Assembly (NCBI RefSeq): GCF_017491605.1
Contig: NZ_JAFGYY010000033.1
Location: 1 to 40,916 of the forward strand
DNA: 40,916 nucleotides
DNA from: Pseudomonas sp. 30_B
GTDB lineage: Bacteria; Pseudomonadota; Gammaproteobacteria; Pseudomonadales; Pseudomonadaceae
Reading direction: 5' to 3'
Shown piece after piece: positions 1 through 7,804 of the stretch (position 1 is the stretch's first letter; each line of letters starts with the position of its first letter). Below the pieces are notes generated by a model. It did no database searches. It saw only the letters and a program-made list of their open reading frames with translations, and was not told where the DNA came from. Both the position numbers and the translations under genes were made by a program.

Positions 1-864
1 GGCGGCCAGGCCCTTGTTCGGCGCGTCGACGATCCAGCCGGTGGCACCGTCGAAGTTCATCACGCAGGTGGCGGAGCCCTTGATGCCCATCTTGTGCTCG
101 ATGGAGCCGCAGGACACGGCGTTGCGCCCGCCCAGGGAGCCGTCGTCATTGACCATCACCTTCGGCACCAGGAACAGCGAGATGCCCTTGGAGCCGGCCG
201 GCGCGTCGGGCAGCTTGGCCAGCACCAGGTGGATGATGTTCTCGGCCAGGTCGTGCTCGCCGCCGGTGATGAAGATCTTGGTGCCGGAAATCTTGAAGCT
301 GCCGTCGGCCTGCGGCTCGGCCTTGGTGCGGATCATGCCGAGGTCGGTGCCGGCGTGCGGCTCGGTCAGGCACATGGAGCCGGTCCAGACGCCGGCATAC
401 ATGTTCGGCAGGTATTTGGCCTTGAGTTCTTCGCTGGCGTGCGCGTTCAGCGACAGGCAGGCGCCGGCGGTCAGCATCGGGTAGAGGCCGAAGGACAGGT
501 TGGCCGAGTTGACCATTTCCTCGACCTGGGCGCCGATCACTTTCGGCATGCCCATACCGCCGAAGGCCGGGTCGCCGCCCACGCCCACCCAGCCGCCTTC
601 GGCGTAGGTGCGGTAGGCCTCGGGGAAGCCGGCCGGGGTCTTCACGCCCTCGGCGCTCCAGCTGCAGCCTTCCTCGTCGCCGCTGCGGTTCAGCGGGGCG
701 ATGACGCCGCCGGTGACCTTGCCGGCCTCTTCGAGGATCGCGCTGGCGGTCTCGGCGTCGACGGTCTCGGCCAGCGCCGGCAGTTCTGCCCAGAGCTTGG
801 CAACCTCGAAGACCTCATTGAGGACGAATTGCATGTCACGCAGGGGAGCTTTGTAGTCAGACAT
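1..864 (-). CDS. acyl-CoA dehydrogenase, long form (partial, 3' end outside window)
   Basis: FAD-dependent alpha,beta-dehydrogenation of an acyl-CoA. The frame is open from the ATG at 862-864 to the window edge, giving the first 288 residues of what is usually a ~600-residue protein. It starts MSDYKAPLRDMQFVLNEVFE, typical of the subfamily with an extra C-terminal domain (DmdC/FadE-like). The middle segment has the flavin/substrate-binding signature: MCLTEPHAGTDLG, then KISGTKIFITGGEHD. The catalytic base is expected beyond the edge and cannot be checked. It faces away from everything else in the window, with 590 non-coding bases between it and the next gene, so it is probably regulated on its own. 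Family assignment is secure; substrate chain length is unknown. Confidence 0.93.
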   Translation of the reverse strand, partial: MSDYKAPLRDMQFVLNEVFEVAKLWAELPALAETVDAETASAILEEAGKVTGGVIAPLNRSGDEEGCSWSAEGVKTPAGFPEAYRTYAEGGWVGVGGDPAFGGMGMPKVIGAQVEEMVNSANLSFGLYPMLTAGACLSLNAHASEELKAKYLPNMYAGVWTGSMCLTEPHAGTDLGMIRTKAEPQADGSFKISGTKIFITGGEHDLAENIIHLVLAKLPDAPAGSKGISLFLVPKVMVNDDGSLGGRNAVSCGSIEHKMGIKGSATCVMNFDGATGWIVDAPNKGLAA

Positions 865-1454
865 TGTTATCCACTCGTACAGAGGGACGCGAAAAGCGCC
901 CCGCGTTATTCACTGAATCTCGTACCTACAGACCATGTGCACGCGCAGATCGCTGCGAAGCCTTGCGCGCTTGGGTGAAGTCAAGTCTAGGGAGGTGGCA
1001 GCTGGAGGCCTATGCCGAAAATGCCCCAATCGAATGTCACTTTTTGCAACTCAGGACCGGAAGCCCAGAGCGCGTGCTGCAACATCGGTGTGGGGCTGCC
1101 GGGGCCGCTCAGTCCATTCAGCACCAGCGATTTACAGCCTTGGCTGAGCCAGTCCGTTGAGCTTGTCGCCTCAGTGAGACAGTTCCAGCGGGGGCCACTG
1201 GTCGGACCTTAATAGTCTTTTATGAGACACTATTGACTCATATGGTTCGTAAGTGGATCATTCTCTCACTGGGTCCGGTAATCCGAAATGCCGGTGAGAT
1301 CCTGATCGACACGCCTGCGTCGCAAACGATACGAGTGCCGTCGGATAGCTCTGCCCTGGTTCCGCCAGCATCAGGCTGGCTCTGGGAGTCCGCGTAAAGG
1401 ATGCGTTTCAACAGTGTCGGAGCTCATTGAGGTCGCACGTTCGAGGCTGAGATC
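865..1454. other. 590-base intergenic region, divergent promoters
   Basis: No convincing gene. Short open frames on both strands lack ribosome binding sites and family resemblance. The region must hold the promoters of the leftward acyl-CoA dehydrogenase and the rightward ABM/LysR pair. Its only striking structure is the nested inverted repeat at 1211-1242. Confidence 0.5.
1211..1242. promoter_or_regulatory. nested inverted repeats, operator candidate
   Basis: AATAGT at 1211-1216 pairs with ACTATT at 1229-1234, and TATGAG at 1221-1226 pairs with CTCATA at 1237-1242 across a 10-base centre. The overlapping dyads are AT-rich in a GC-rich region, 213 bases upstream of the ABM gene. The second dyad, 22 bases with T/A ends, is of the size LysR-type regulators use, so the LysR-like product of 1753-2067 is a possible ligand. 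That link is inference. Confidence 0.4.
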
Positions 1455-1763
1455 ATGTTGCAGAAGAAAGTTGTCGGTACCCTGGAAGTCCAAATTTCAT
1501 CGATTGAGGCTCTACCTCTGGAAAGCGGCATCCGTCCGCGCCTGAGTCGACTGCGCGCCGCAAGAGGGTGCCTCGAGTATCGCTTTACTCGAAGCCATGA
1601 GCGGCCCGACCTCTGGATACTGAAGAGCCAGTGGTCCAGTGAGGAGGACATGGAGAGTCATTTGGGCTGTCGCGATTTGACCGACCTGATTCAGCTGCTC
1701 GCCAAGTCCAGCAGAGCCTTGCAGTTTTCCACCCGCAATGGAGATGGGGCTGATGCGCTTTGA
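1455..1763 (+). CDS. ABM-domain (antibiotic biosynthesis monooxygenase-like) small protein
   Basis: A 102-residue cytosolic protein with the ferredoxin-like ABM pattern: a strand near residues 4-12, a helix, then RGCLEYRFTRSHERPDLWIL and SQWSSEEDMESHLGCRDLTD, where a helix follows a W-x-S. Family members are cofactor-free monooxygenases, heme-degrading enzymes or simple dimeric folds, so the reaction cannot be assigned. The ATG follows GAGG by about 8 bases. Its 3' end overlaps the LysR-like gene, so the two are probably translated together. Confidence in the fold is moderate. Confidence 0.7.
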   Translation: MLQKKVVGTLEVQISSIEALPLESGIRPRLSRLRAARGCLEYRFTRSHERPDLWILKSQWSSEEDMESHLGCRDLTDLIQLLAKSSRALQFSTRNGDGADAL

Positions 1764-2067
1764 TGAGCAGGTCTTGCGTGAGGTTGATCTGAATTCGCTG
1801 GTGACCTTTATGGTCGTGTACCGGGAGAAGAGCGTTTCTCGCGCCGCACAAATGCTGAGCGTCACTCAGCCCGCAATCAGCAATTCGCTTCGAAAGCTGC
1901 GGTGCAAATTTTCTGACCCGCTATTTTTGCCACGCTGTCGGTACCTGGAGGCAACGCCGTTGGCGACGCGGATGGCAGAACTGCTGGAGCCTGCGATGCA
2001 TAGCCTGCAGGGCGTACTGACGCCTGAGTATCTGCGCTCAAGCAGCCCCGATTCAGGCGGGGCATGA
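1753..2067 (+). CDS. LysR-type protein reduced to its DNA-binding domain
   Basis: About 104 residues. The N-terminus matches a LysR winged helix-turn-helix of the NodD/NahR type: DLNSLVTFMVVYREKSVSRA, then QMLSVTQPAISNSLRKLR, SDPLFLP, and the linker helix TPLATRMAELLEPAMHSLQ. It ends there; the ~200-residue effector-binding domain is absent. No frame carries a continuation, and the convergent AraC gene begins 72 bases on, so this is a true truncation and not a frameshift. Starts at 1738 and 1744 are also in frame; 1753 is preferred because GGAG lies just upstream. It overlaps the ABM gene by 11 bases. It may be a relic, or a short constitutive or competitor DNA-binding protein. Confidence 0.72.
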   Translation: MRFDEQVLREVDLNSLVTFMVVYREKSVSRAAQMLSVTQPAISNSLRKLRCKFSDPLFLPRCRYLEATPLATRMAELLEPAMHSLQGVLTPEYLRSSSPDSGGA

Positions 2068-2138
2068 ATCAGTTAGCTGTGCTAGCTCTCGCGGGCTCCA
2101 ATCGGTTGGTTTGAAAGAGCCCTGCGCAGAAGATTCCG

Positions 2139-3185
2139 CTAACTCTTCCTGCGCTTTTGCAGCAGAAGCGGCTGACGTTTTGTGCAGTGCTGTCGCTGCC
2201 ATTCAAGCGGTGTCGTCCCGAACCAGCGGTGAAAGGCCCGGGAAAAGGCGCTCGAGTCTGCATACCCGAGTAGCTCTGCGATCTGCGCCACGCTCAGGAT
2301 AGGGTTCTCCAGGTAGCTGCGTGCCATTGTCTGTCGTGTATCGTCGAGTATCTGCTGGAACGTGATTCCTTCCTGGGCCAGGCGACGTTGTAGCGTTCGT
2401 GGAGTGAGGATCATGCAGTCGGCAACCTTCTCAACCGTGGCTTGCCCACCAGGTAGTAAATCTCGCAAGAGCTGCCGGATGTAATTGGGTAGTTCACCGG
2501 TAGCCAGACGTTCCATTCGGCGGATGTGTTCTGCGAGCAGGTGATGGAGGTGCTCGTTGGCTGCATTCAGTGCTACGGAAAGCACTGAAGTATCAAACTG
2601 AATGCCAGTGACGTTGGTATCGAAGGTCGGTGCGATATCAAGCTGCCGCAGATAGCTGGAAAGGTCGCCGAGAGGGGAGTGCCGGAGCAGCACCGCTCGC
2701 GGTAGCCAGTCCTTGCCCACCAACGCGCGCATGAGCTCAAGCGCGACCCCGCAGGCCAACTCTTCAGCCTGATCCAGGCCAGGCATGTGGCGTTCCTTGA
2801 CGTGATGGTCGAGGGTTACAAGGTCGCCATCCACTCTCAGCACAATTTCCGCTGCTCCGTTGTACAGCGCGAAATAATTGCCCAGTTCGTAAAGCGCATC
2901 ACCTACCGTCTCGCAGTTGCGGATGAGAAAGAGCAGTTCACCGAATACGTTTATGCCCTGGTGCAGCCCAAATTCCAGGCCGAACAGCGGGTTCCCCGAA
3001 CGTTGTCGGCATAGTTCGAGAAGGGCGCAGTAGCGGCGGTAGGACAGGATTCCTTCCGGGCGACTCAGGAGGCTTTCCGGGAGCGATACGTCGCGCAGCA
3101 ATCCCTTCGCGCTGATGCCCTGGGCGTTAGCAAACTCTTCGAAGCCAGTAAGGCCGATAGCGCGAATGAATGGGTTGGGGTTCAT
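2139..3185 (-). CDS. AraC-family transcriptional regulator (Arabinose_bd-like N-domain)
   Basis: 348 residues. The N-terminal ~200 form the domain found in OruR/ArgR-like and lipid-responsive AraC proteins (RSGNPLFGLEFGLHQGINVF). The C-terminal ~100 carry two helix-turn-helices: CMILTPRTLQRRLAQEG, and AELLGYADSSAFSRAFHRWF followed by GTTPLEW. It starts inside the stop of the upstream paralogue (3182-4252) in an ATGA overlap, so the two are translationally coupled. It probably regulates neighbouring catabolic genes; the ligand is unknown. It converges with the LysR-like gene. Confidence 0.92.
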   Translation of the reverse strand: MNPNPFIRAIGLTGFEEFANAQGISAKGLLRDVSLPESLLSRPEGILSYRRYCALLELCRQRSGNPLFGLEFGLHQGINVFGELLFLIRNCETVGDALYELGNYFALYNGAAEIVLRVDGDLVTLDHHVKERHMPGLDQAEELACGVALELMRALVGKDWLPRAVLLRHSPLGDLSSYLRQLDIAPTFDTNVTGIQFDTSVLSVALNAANEHLHHLLAEHIRRMERLATGELPNYIRQLLRDLLPGGQATVEKVADCMILTPRTLQRRLAQEGITFQQILDDTRQTMARSYLENPILSVAQIAELLGYADSSAFSRAFHRWFGTTPLEWQRQHCTKRQPLLLQKRRKS

Positions 3186-4252
3186 GACTGGATGCCCGGC
3201 GATTTAGGCTGGCGAGCGGTGGCAGGGGAATCGTCCGCGCCGAGATCCATTGGCTGCCGGCCCTGTCGATACAGTTGTCGCCATTGCTGTGGGCCGACGC
3301 CATACCAACGGTCAAATGCTCGGGAAAATGCACTCAGGTCTGCATAGCCAAGCAGCTCTGCAAGCCGAGTCAGGTTGACGGATGAGTCGCAGAGATAGCG
3401 CGTCGCCATGGATTTGCGGGTCTTATCGAGTAGCTCCTGGAAACCTGTACCTTCAGCCCGCAGATAGCGTTGTAGCGTACGCGGGCTGATCAGCATGTGC
3501 TCGGCGATCCGCTCCAGGGTCAGTTGACCTGTAGGCAGCTGGTTTCGCAGAAGCTTCTGCACATAGGCCGGAACTTCCGCCAAGGTGATCCGCGACAGTT
3601 CATCGATGTGCTGCTGCATCAATTGATGGAAGCGCTCGTCCGTGGCATCCAGTTTGACCTCCAGCAGCGAAGCGTCGAAGAGCCAGGCGTTCATCGGGCA
3701 ATCGAATCGTGGAGTGACCCCGAGCAGGCTCCGATACGTGCCTGAATGTCCTCCAGCCGAATGACGTAACAGCAGCCCGGCCGGTTTCCAGCTGTTGCCC
3801 AGCAGGCTCTGCATGATCCGCGCGCCCATGCCAATGGCCAACTCGACGGTTTGCCTTGCCGAGGTGATGTCGTCGTCCGTTACGTCGTAGAGGAAGTGAG
3901 TGACGCCCTCGCGATTTTCGAGACGGATTTCGGCGCCATCGCTATGGGTATGCAGGCATCGCACCAAGGCGTTGAGAGCCTCCCCGACCGAGCCGGTGCT
4001 GCGTATCACGTAGGCCAGGTCCCCCAGTCCCTGGGCGCCCTGGCTAAGGCCGTATTGCAGCCCGAACAGCGGGTTGCCGGAGCGCTCGGCGCAGACCTCC
4101 AGCAAGGCATTGAAGCGGGTGCCCGGTATCAGGCCATCCTGGGCGTCGATGGGGAGGCCGGCCAGTTCCAGCATCAGGCGCGGGTCGAGTCCCTGAGCGG
4201 TGAGGAATGGGTCGAGCCCGAGAAGGGCAATACCGCGCACGAAGGAGGTCAT
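3182..4252 (-). CDS. AraC-family transcriptional regulator, paralogue of the downstream gene
   Basis: 356 residues with the same architecture as 2139-3185. The N-domain signature is RSGNPLFGLQYGLSQGAQGL, and the C-terminal helix-turn-helices are HMLISPRTLQRYLRAEG and AELLGYADLSAFSRAFDRWYG. Similarity to its neighbour runs the full length, so the pair is an old tandem duplication kept as two complete genes. A tail of ~20 residues after the DNA-binding domain is unique to this copy. It is divergent from the FadB-like operon at 4713, a plausible target. The effector is unknown, perhaps an acyl-CoA or fatty-acid-like molecule. Confidence 0.92.
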   Translation of the reverse strand: MTSFVRGIALLGLDPFLTAQGLDPRLMLELAGLPIDAQDGLIPGTRFNALLEVCAERSGNPLFGLQYGLSQGAQGLGDLAYVIRSTGSVGEALNALVRCLHTHSDGAEIRLENREGVTHFLYDVTDDDITSARQTVELAIGMGARIMQSLLGNSWKPAGLLLRHSAGGHSGTYRSLLGVTPRFDCPMNAWLFDASLLEVKLDATDERFHQLMQQHIDELSRITLAEVPAYVQKLLRNQLPTGQLTLERIAEHMLISPRTLQRYLRAEGTGFQELLDKTRKSMATRYLCDSSVNLTRLAELLGYADLSAFSRAFDRWYGVGPQQWRQLYRQGRQPMDLGADDSPATARQPKSPGIQS

Positions 4253-4712
4253 CGCCAGTACCTGAATGAGGCGGCAGCCGTGTTTTCTGCCGGTGAAATC
4301 CGATGAGTGATGTTGTCATGGATTGTCTTTTTTGTGGCGTCATCTGCAAAGCTTTTCCACTGCCCGCCCAGCAGAATCGACTTTGCCAATAACAAGAAAC
4401 CTGCATCCGCACCTCGCGAATGCTGGAGGTTGTCAATGCGTCGAGTTCTTTTCGCCTGCCTGGCTGTTGCCTTGGCCGCTGGCGCTATTCACTCCATCCA
4501 ATCGCCGATCCTGCTCGTCGTTGCCCACCAGCCGACGGGACATCCGATTGTGAGCATTGGCCAGATATTCGGCCGCTTCTGAAAGCGTCAAATCCGATCG
4601 TCATCAGCTGCATTCCGGGCCGGCTTCCATTCCTCTGAGCGAGAGCGTCCATGATCTGCATGGGCGCTACGAATGGTTGAGCCTGCCAGCGCAATAAGTA
4701 GGACCTCTATCC
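4253..4712. other. 460-base divergent intergenic region
   Basis: Lies between the AraC pair (leftward) and the FadB-like operon (rightward). It holds one possible small exported peptide (4436-4582). No clear terminator or operator was recognised. It must contain both divergent promoters. Confidence 0.4.
4436..4582 (+). CDS. possible 48-residue exported peptide
   Basis: The ATG at 4436 sits 5 bases after GGAGGT (4425-4430), a good ribosome binding site. The product begins MRRVLFACLAVALAAGAIHS, a plausible signal peptide or single membrane anchor, and ends with a short polar tail before the stop at 4580-4582. No family recognised. Support is only the ribosome binding site and the hydrophobic start, so this may be chance. 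Confidence 0.3.
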   Translation: MRRVLFACLAVALAAGAIHSIQSPILLVVAHQPTGHPIVSIGQIFGRF

Positions 4713-6824
4713 ATGAGCGAATTGATCCAGTACCGCCTCGAAGACGGCGTGGCCTTCGTTGGCCTCTGCCGAGCCCCCGTCAACGCCCTCAGCCAACGTC
4801 TGCGCGCGGCCATTCTCTCGGCTTGTGAGCGTGCTGCCGCCGATGCCGAAGTGAAGGCGATCATCCTCCATGGCGCAGATGGCTTGTTCTGCGCAGGGGC
4901 GGATATCACGGAGTTCGGCACCGATGCAGCCTTCGCAGAACCGAGCCTGCCCGACACCCTGATGCGCATCAGTGAGATCGACAAGCCGCTGATCGCCGCC
5001 ATCGGCAAGCTGGCCCTGGGCGGCGGGCTTGAGCTGGCGCTCGCCTGCGGTTATCGGGTCGGTGAGCCGGGTACGCGCGTCGGGCTGCCGGAAATCAATC
5101 TTGGATTGCTGCCGGGGGCCGGAGGCACCCAGCGCCTCCCGCGGCTGATTGGCGCCGAATCAGCGTTGAATCTGATTCTGTCGGGCGAACAGATCGACGC
5201 GGAACGCGCACGTCTGCTTGGGATCCTGGATCGCCTGGCAAGCGCAGCGGAAGATTTGCTCGACGAGGCGGAAACCTATGCCCGGGAATTGATCGCGATG
5301 TCGGCTCCAGCACTACCGCCAGAGCATTGTCCGAGGCCCGCCGAGGATCTGCCTGACGGCTTCTTTGCTTCCTTCCGAGAGCGTCAGGAATCGCTCTGGA
5401 AGAATCGCCTGGCTCCGCGCCTTGTGCTGGCGGCAGTGGAGGCAGCTTGCCTGCTTCCGCTCAGGGAAGGGCTTGCTCGCGAGCTGAGCCTGTTCAAGCA
5501 GGCCGAAGCATCTTCGCAGTCGCAGGCTCTACGCCATGTGTTCTTTGCCGAACGCGAGGCCGGCCGTATTCCGAACATAGCTCCTGACCTTCCGCTACGC
5601 AGCATCCGTAAAGTCGCCGTTATTGGTGCCGGCACCATGGGCGGCGGTATCGCAATGAATTTCGTCAATGCCGGTATCCCGGTGATGCTGTTGGAGCAGC
5701 AGGGCGCCGCGCTTGATCGCGGCCTGACGATGATTCGCAAGAACTACGAGATCAGCGTCAAACGCGGGAAGCTGAGCGCCGACCAGGTCGAAGCACGGAT
5801 GGAGCTGCTGCACGGCACGCTCGATTACGCCGAGCTGGCCGATGCCGATCTGGTGATCGAGGCGGTGTTCGAGAAGATGGAGATCAAGGAGCAGGTGTTC
5901 CGCACCCTGGATCAGGTGTGCAAGCCGGGCGCCATCCTGGCTACGAACACCTCTTCGCTGGATGTCGATGCGATTGCCATGTCGGTTTCCCGCCCGCAGG
6001 ACGTGATCGGTCTGCACTTCTTCAGTCCGGCGAACGTCATGCGTCTGCTGGAGGTGGTGCGTGGCAAGGCGACTGCGCCCGATGTGCTCGCCACGACCAT
6101 GGCGATCGCCAAGCGTATCGGCAAGCTGGCGGTGGTTTCCGGTGTCTGCTTCGGCTTCATCGGCAACCGCATGCTTGAGCCTTATTCCCGTGAGGCACAA
6201 CGTCTGCTTCTCGAGGGCGCCACGCCCGCGCAGGTGGACAAGGTGTTGACCGAGGTGGGGCTGAACATGGGGATTTTCAGCATGCAGGACCTCGCCGGCG
6301 TCGACGTGCTTTACCTGATCCGCCAGGCCAATCAGGCCGCCACCGCTCATGACGAGAGCTACTGCCGGATCGGCGACGAGCTCACGGTGTTGAAGCGCCA
6401 TGGCCAGAAAAGCGGTCGCGGGTTCTATCGCTACGAGGGACGGGAGCGGCATGAGGACCCCGAAGTGCTTGCCTTGGCTGAGCGCCTGTCCCAGGAGCTG
6501 AATATCTCGCGTCGTGCTGTCAGCGATGAGGAGATTCATGATCGCTGTCTCTTCATGCTGATCAACGAAGGCATCCAGTTGCTGGACGAGGGTATCGCCC
6601 TGCGGGCCAGTGACATCGATCTGGTATGGATCAATGGCTACGGCTTCCCCGCGCATCTTGGCGGGCCGATGCATTACGCCGAGCAGCTTGGGTTGGAGCG
6701 GGTATTGGCGAGCATCCAGCGCTATCGCAGCGAGCTGGGCGCCTACGGCGAAATGTGGTTCCAACCCGCGCCGCTGCTGGAGCGCCTGGTTGCCGCCGGC
6801 AAAACCCGGATCGAGAGATTCTGA
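4713..6824 (+). CDS. bifunctional enoyl-CoA hydratase / 3-hydroxyacyl-CoA dehydrogenase (FadB/FadJ-like)
   Basis: 703 residues carrying two steps of beta-oxidation. The crotonase domain (about 1-190) has the oxyanion loop FCAGADITEF and both catalytic glutamates, E107 in GGGLELALACG and E127 in LPEINLGLLPGAGGTQR. The dehydrogenase domain (about 298-480) has the NAD site GAGTMG at 305-310, NTSSLDV, and the catalytic histidine H435 in GLHFFSPAN. Two C-terminal helical domains follow (GFIGNRML, then INEGIQLLDEG). The order matches the peroxisomal bifunctional and FadJ type. It is first gene of an operon with the SDR and phosphotransferase genes. The start follows a weak TAGGA site. Substrate specificity is unknown. 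Confidence 0.93.
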   Translation: MSELIQYRLEDGVAFVGLCRAPVNALSQRLRAAILSACERAAADAEVKAIILHGADGLFCAGADITEFGTDAAFAEPSLPDTLMRISEIDKPLIAAIGKLALGGGLELALACGYRVGEPGTRVGLPEINLGLLPGAGGTQRLPRLIGAESALNLILSGEQIDAERARLLGILDRLASAAEDLLDEAETYARELIAMSAPALPPEHCPRPAEDLPDGFFASFRERQESLWKNRLAPRLVLAAVEAACLLPLREGLARELSLFKQAEASSQSQALRHVFFAEREAGRIPNIAPDLPLRSIRKVAVIGAGTMGGGIAMNFVNAGIPVMLLEQQGAALDRGLTMIRKNYEISVKRGKLSADQVEARMELLHGTLDYAELADADLVIEAVFEKMEIKEQVFRTLDQVCKPGAILATNTSSLDVDAIAMSVSRPQDVIGLHFFSPANVMRLLEVVRGKATAPDVLATTMAIAKRIGKLAVVSGVCFGFIGNRMLEPYSREAQRLLLEGATPAQVDKVLTEVGLNMGIFSMQDLAGVDVLYLIRQANQAATAHDESYCRIGDELTVLKRHGQKSGRGFYRYEGRERHEDPEVLALAERLSQELNISRRAVSDEEIHDRCLFMLINEGIQLLDEGIALRASDIDLVWINGYGFPAHLGGPMHYAEQLGLERVLASIQRYRSELGAYGEMWFQPAPLLERLVAAGKTRIERF

Positions 6825-6826
6825 GC

Positions 6827-6906
6827 ATTCCCTTGCGCTTCGGGGGGAGCCGGGCGGCGGGACCACGCATCCCTCGTTCCGGTCTTTTCCCGAAGCGAAA
6901 GGGAAT
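6827..6906. repeat. long imperfect inverted repeat in the operon spacer
   Basis: An 18-base arm at 6827-6844 (ATTCCCTTGCGCTTCGGG) is the reverse complement of 6889-6906 with one mismatch, across 44 bases. It fills the gap between the FadB-like stop and the SDR start. It would fold in the mRNA and could slow decay, set relative expression, or act as a partial terminator. There is no T-run after it. A degenerate repeat element is the alternative. Confidence 0.7.
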
Positions 6907-6987
6907 CCTTCTGCAGAGCCAGGACCAGGCCGCACGGGGACTCTTATTGTTCGTGGCGGCGGTCCATTCAGCCTTCGAGAGACGTCA

Positions 6988-7770
6988 ATGGAAGAGAGCA
7001 ATATTCAGAGTTTTTCCCTCGCCGGGCGCACTGTACTGATCACAGGCGCCTCTAGCGGAATCGGTGCGCACTTGGCAAAGGTCGCCGCGCGTGCCGGCGC
7101 TCGGGTCGTCCTGGCCGCGCGCCGTGTTGAGCGGCTTGAACAGCTGTCCATGGATATCGAGTGGGACGGTGGCCAGGCACTGGCGGTGGCCATGGACGTC
7201 ACCAGCCGCGACAGCGTTGAAGCGGTCTTCGATGCCGCGGAGGCGCATTTTGGCGTCATCGATGTGGTGCTCAACAACGCGGGGATCGGCAATGGCAAGC
7301 GGCCGTTGGAGATCAGCGAGGAAGACTGGCGTGCAATGCTGTCCACCAATCTCGACGGCGTCTGGCGTGTCGCCCAGGTTGCCGCGCAGCGACTGGTGAA
7401 GGCAGGGAAGGGCGGCAGTATCGTCAACGTTGCGTCGATTCTTGGATTGCGCGTCGGGACGGGGTACAGCCACTACTGCGCCGCCAAGGCTGGCGTTGTG
7501 CAGCTGACCAAGTCGCTGGCACTGGAGCTCGCACGCTTCCAGATTCGCGTGAATGCCATCGCTCCCGGCTATTTCAGAACCGAAATGAACGAGGCGTTCT
7601 TCGACAGCGAGAAGGGCGTGGACTACATCCGCCAGTTGGTTCCCATGCGCCGGCTGGGCGAGTTGAGCGAACTGGAAGGGCCGTTCCTGCTGCTGGCCAG
7701 CGAAGCCGGCTCCTTCATGACCGGCAGCGTTCTGGCTGTGGATGGCGGCCATTTGCTCAGCAGCCTGTGA
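6988..7770 (+). CDS. SDR-family NAD(P)-dependent oxidoreductase
   Basis: 260 residues, classical short-chain dehydrogenase. It has the nucleotide motif TGASSGIG (19-26), NNAG (96-99), the catalytic set N121, S150 (NVASILG), Y163 and K167 (YCAAK), and the PG motif AIAPGYFRTEM. It would oxidise a hydroxyacyl or other secondary alcohol, or do the reverse. The chosen ATG at 6988 gives a normal family length; the frame is open further upstream, but that extension reads through the inverted repeat and is not credible. It lies between the FadB-like and phosphotransferase genes, 34 bases before the latter. Confidence 0.92.
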   Translation: MEESNIQSFSLAGRTVLITGASSGIGAHLAKVAARAGARVVLAARRVERLEQLSMDIEWDGGQALAVAMDVTSRDSVEAVFDAAEAHFGVIDVVLNNAGIGNGKRPLEISEEDWRAMLSTNLDGVWRVAQVAAQRLVKAGKGGSIVNVASILGLRVGTGYSHYCAAKAGVVQLTKSLALELARFQIRVNAIAPGYFRTEMNEAFFDSEKGVDYIRQLVPMRRLGELSELEGPFLLLASEAGSFMTGSVLAVDGGHLLSSL

Positions 7771-7804
7771 TTTGGCGAGAACCCATGAACACAAAGGGAA
7801 AAGC

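Noticed and set aside
5595..7001. 468-codon minus-strand frame across the FadB-like gene
   Set aside because: Antisense shadow of a well-conserved enzyme; no ribosome binding site.
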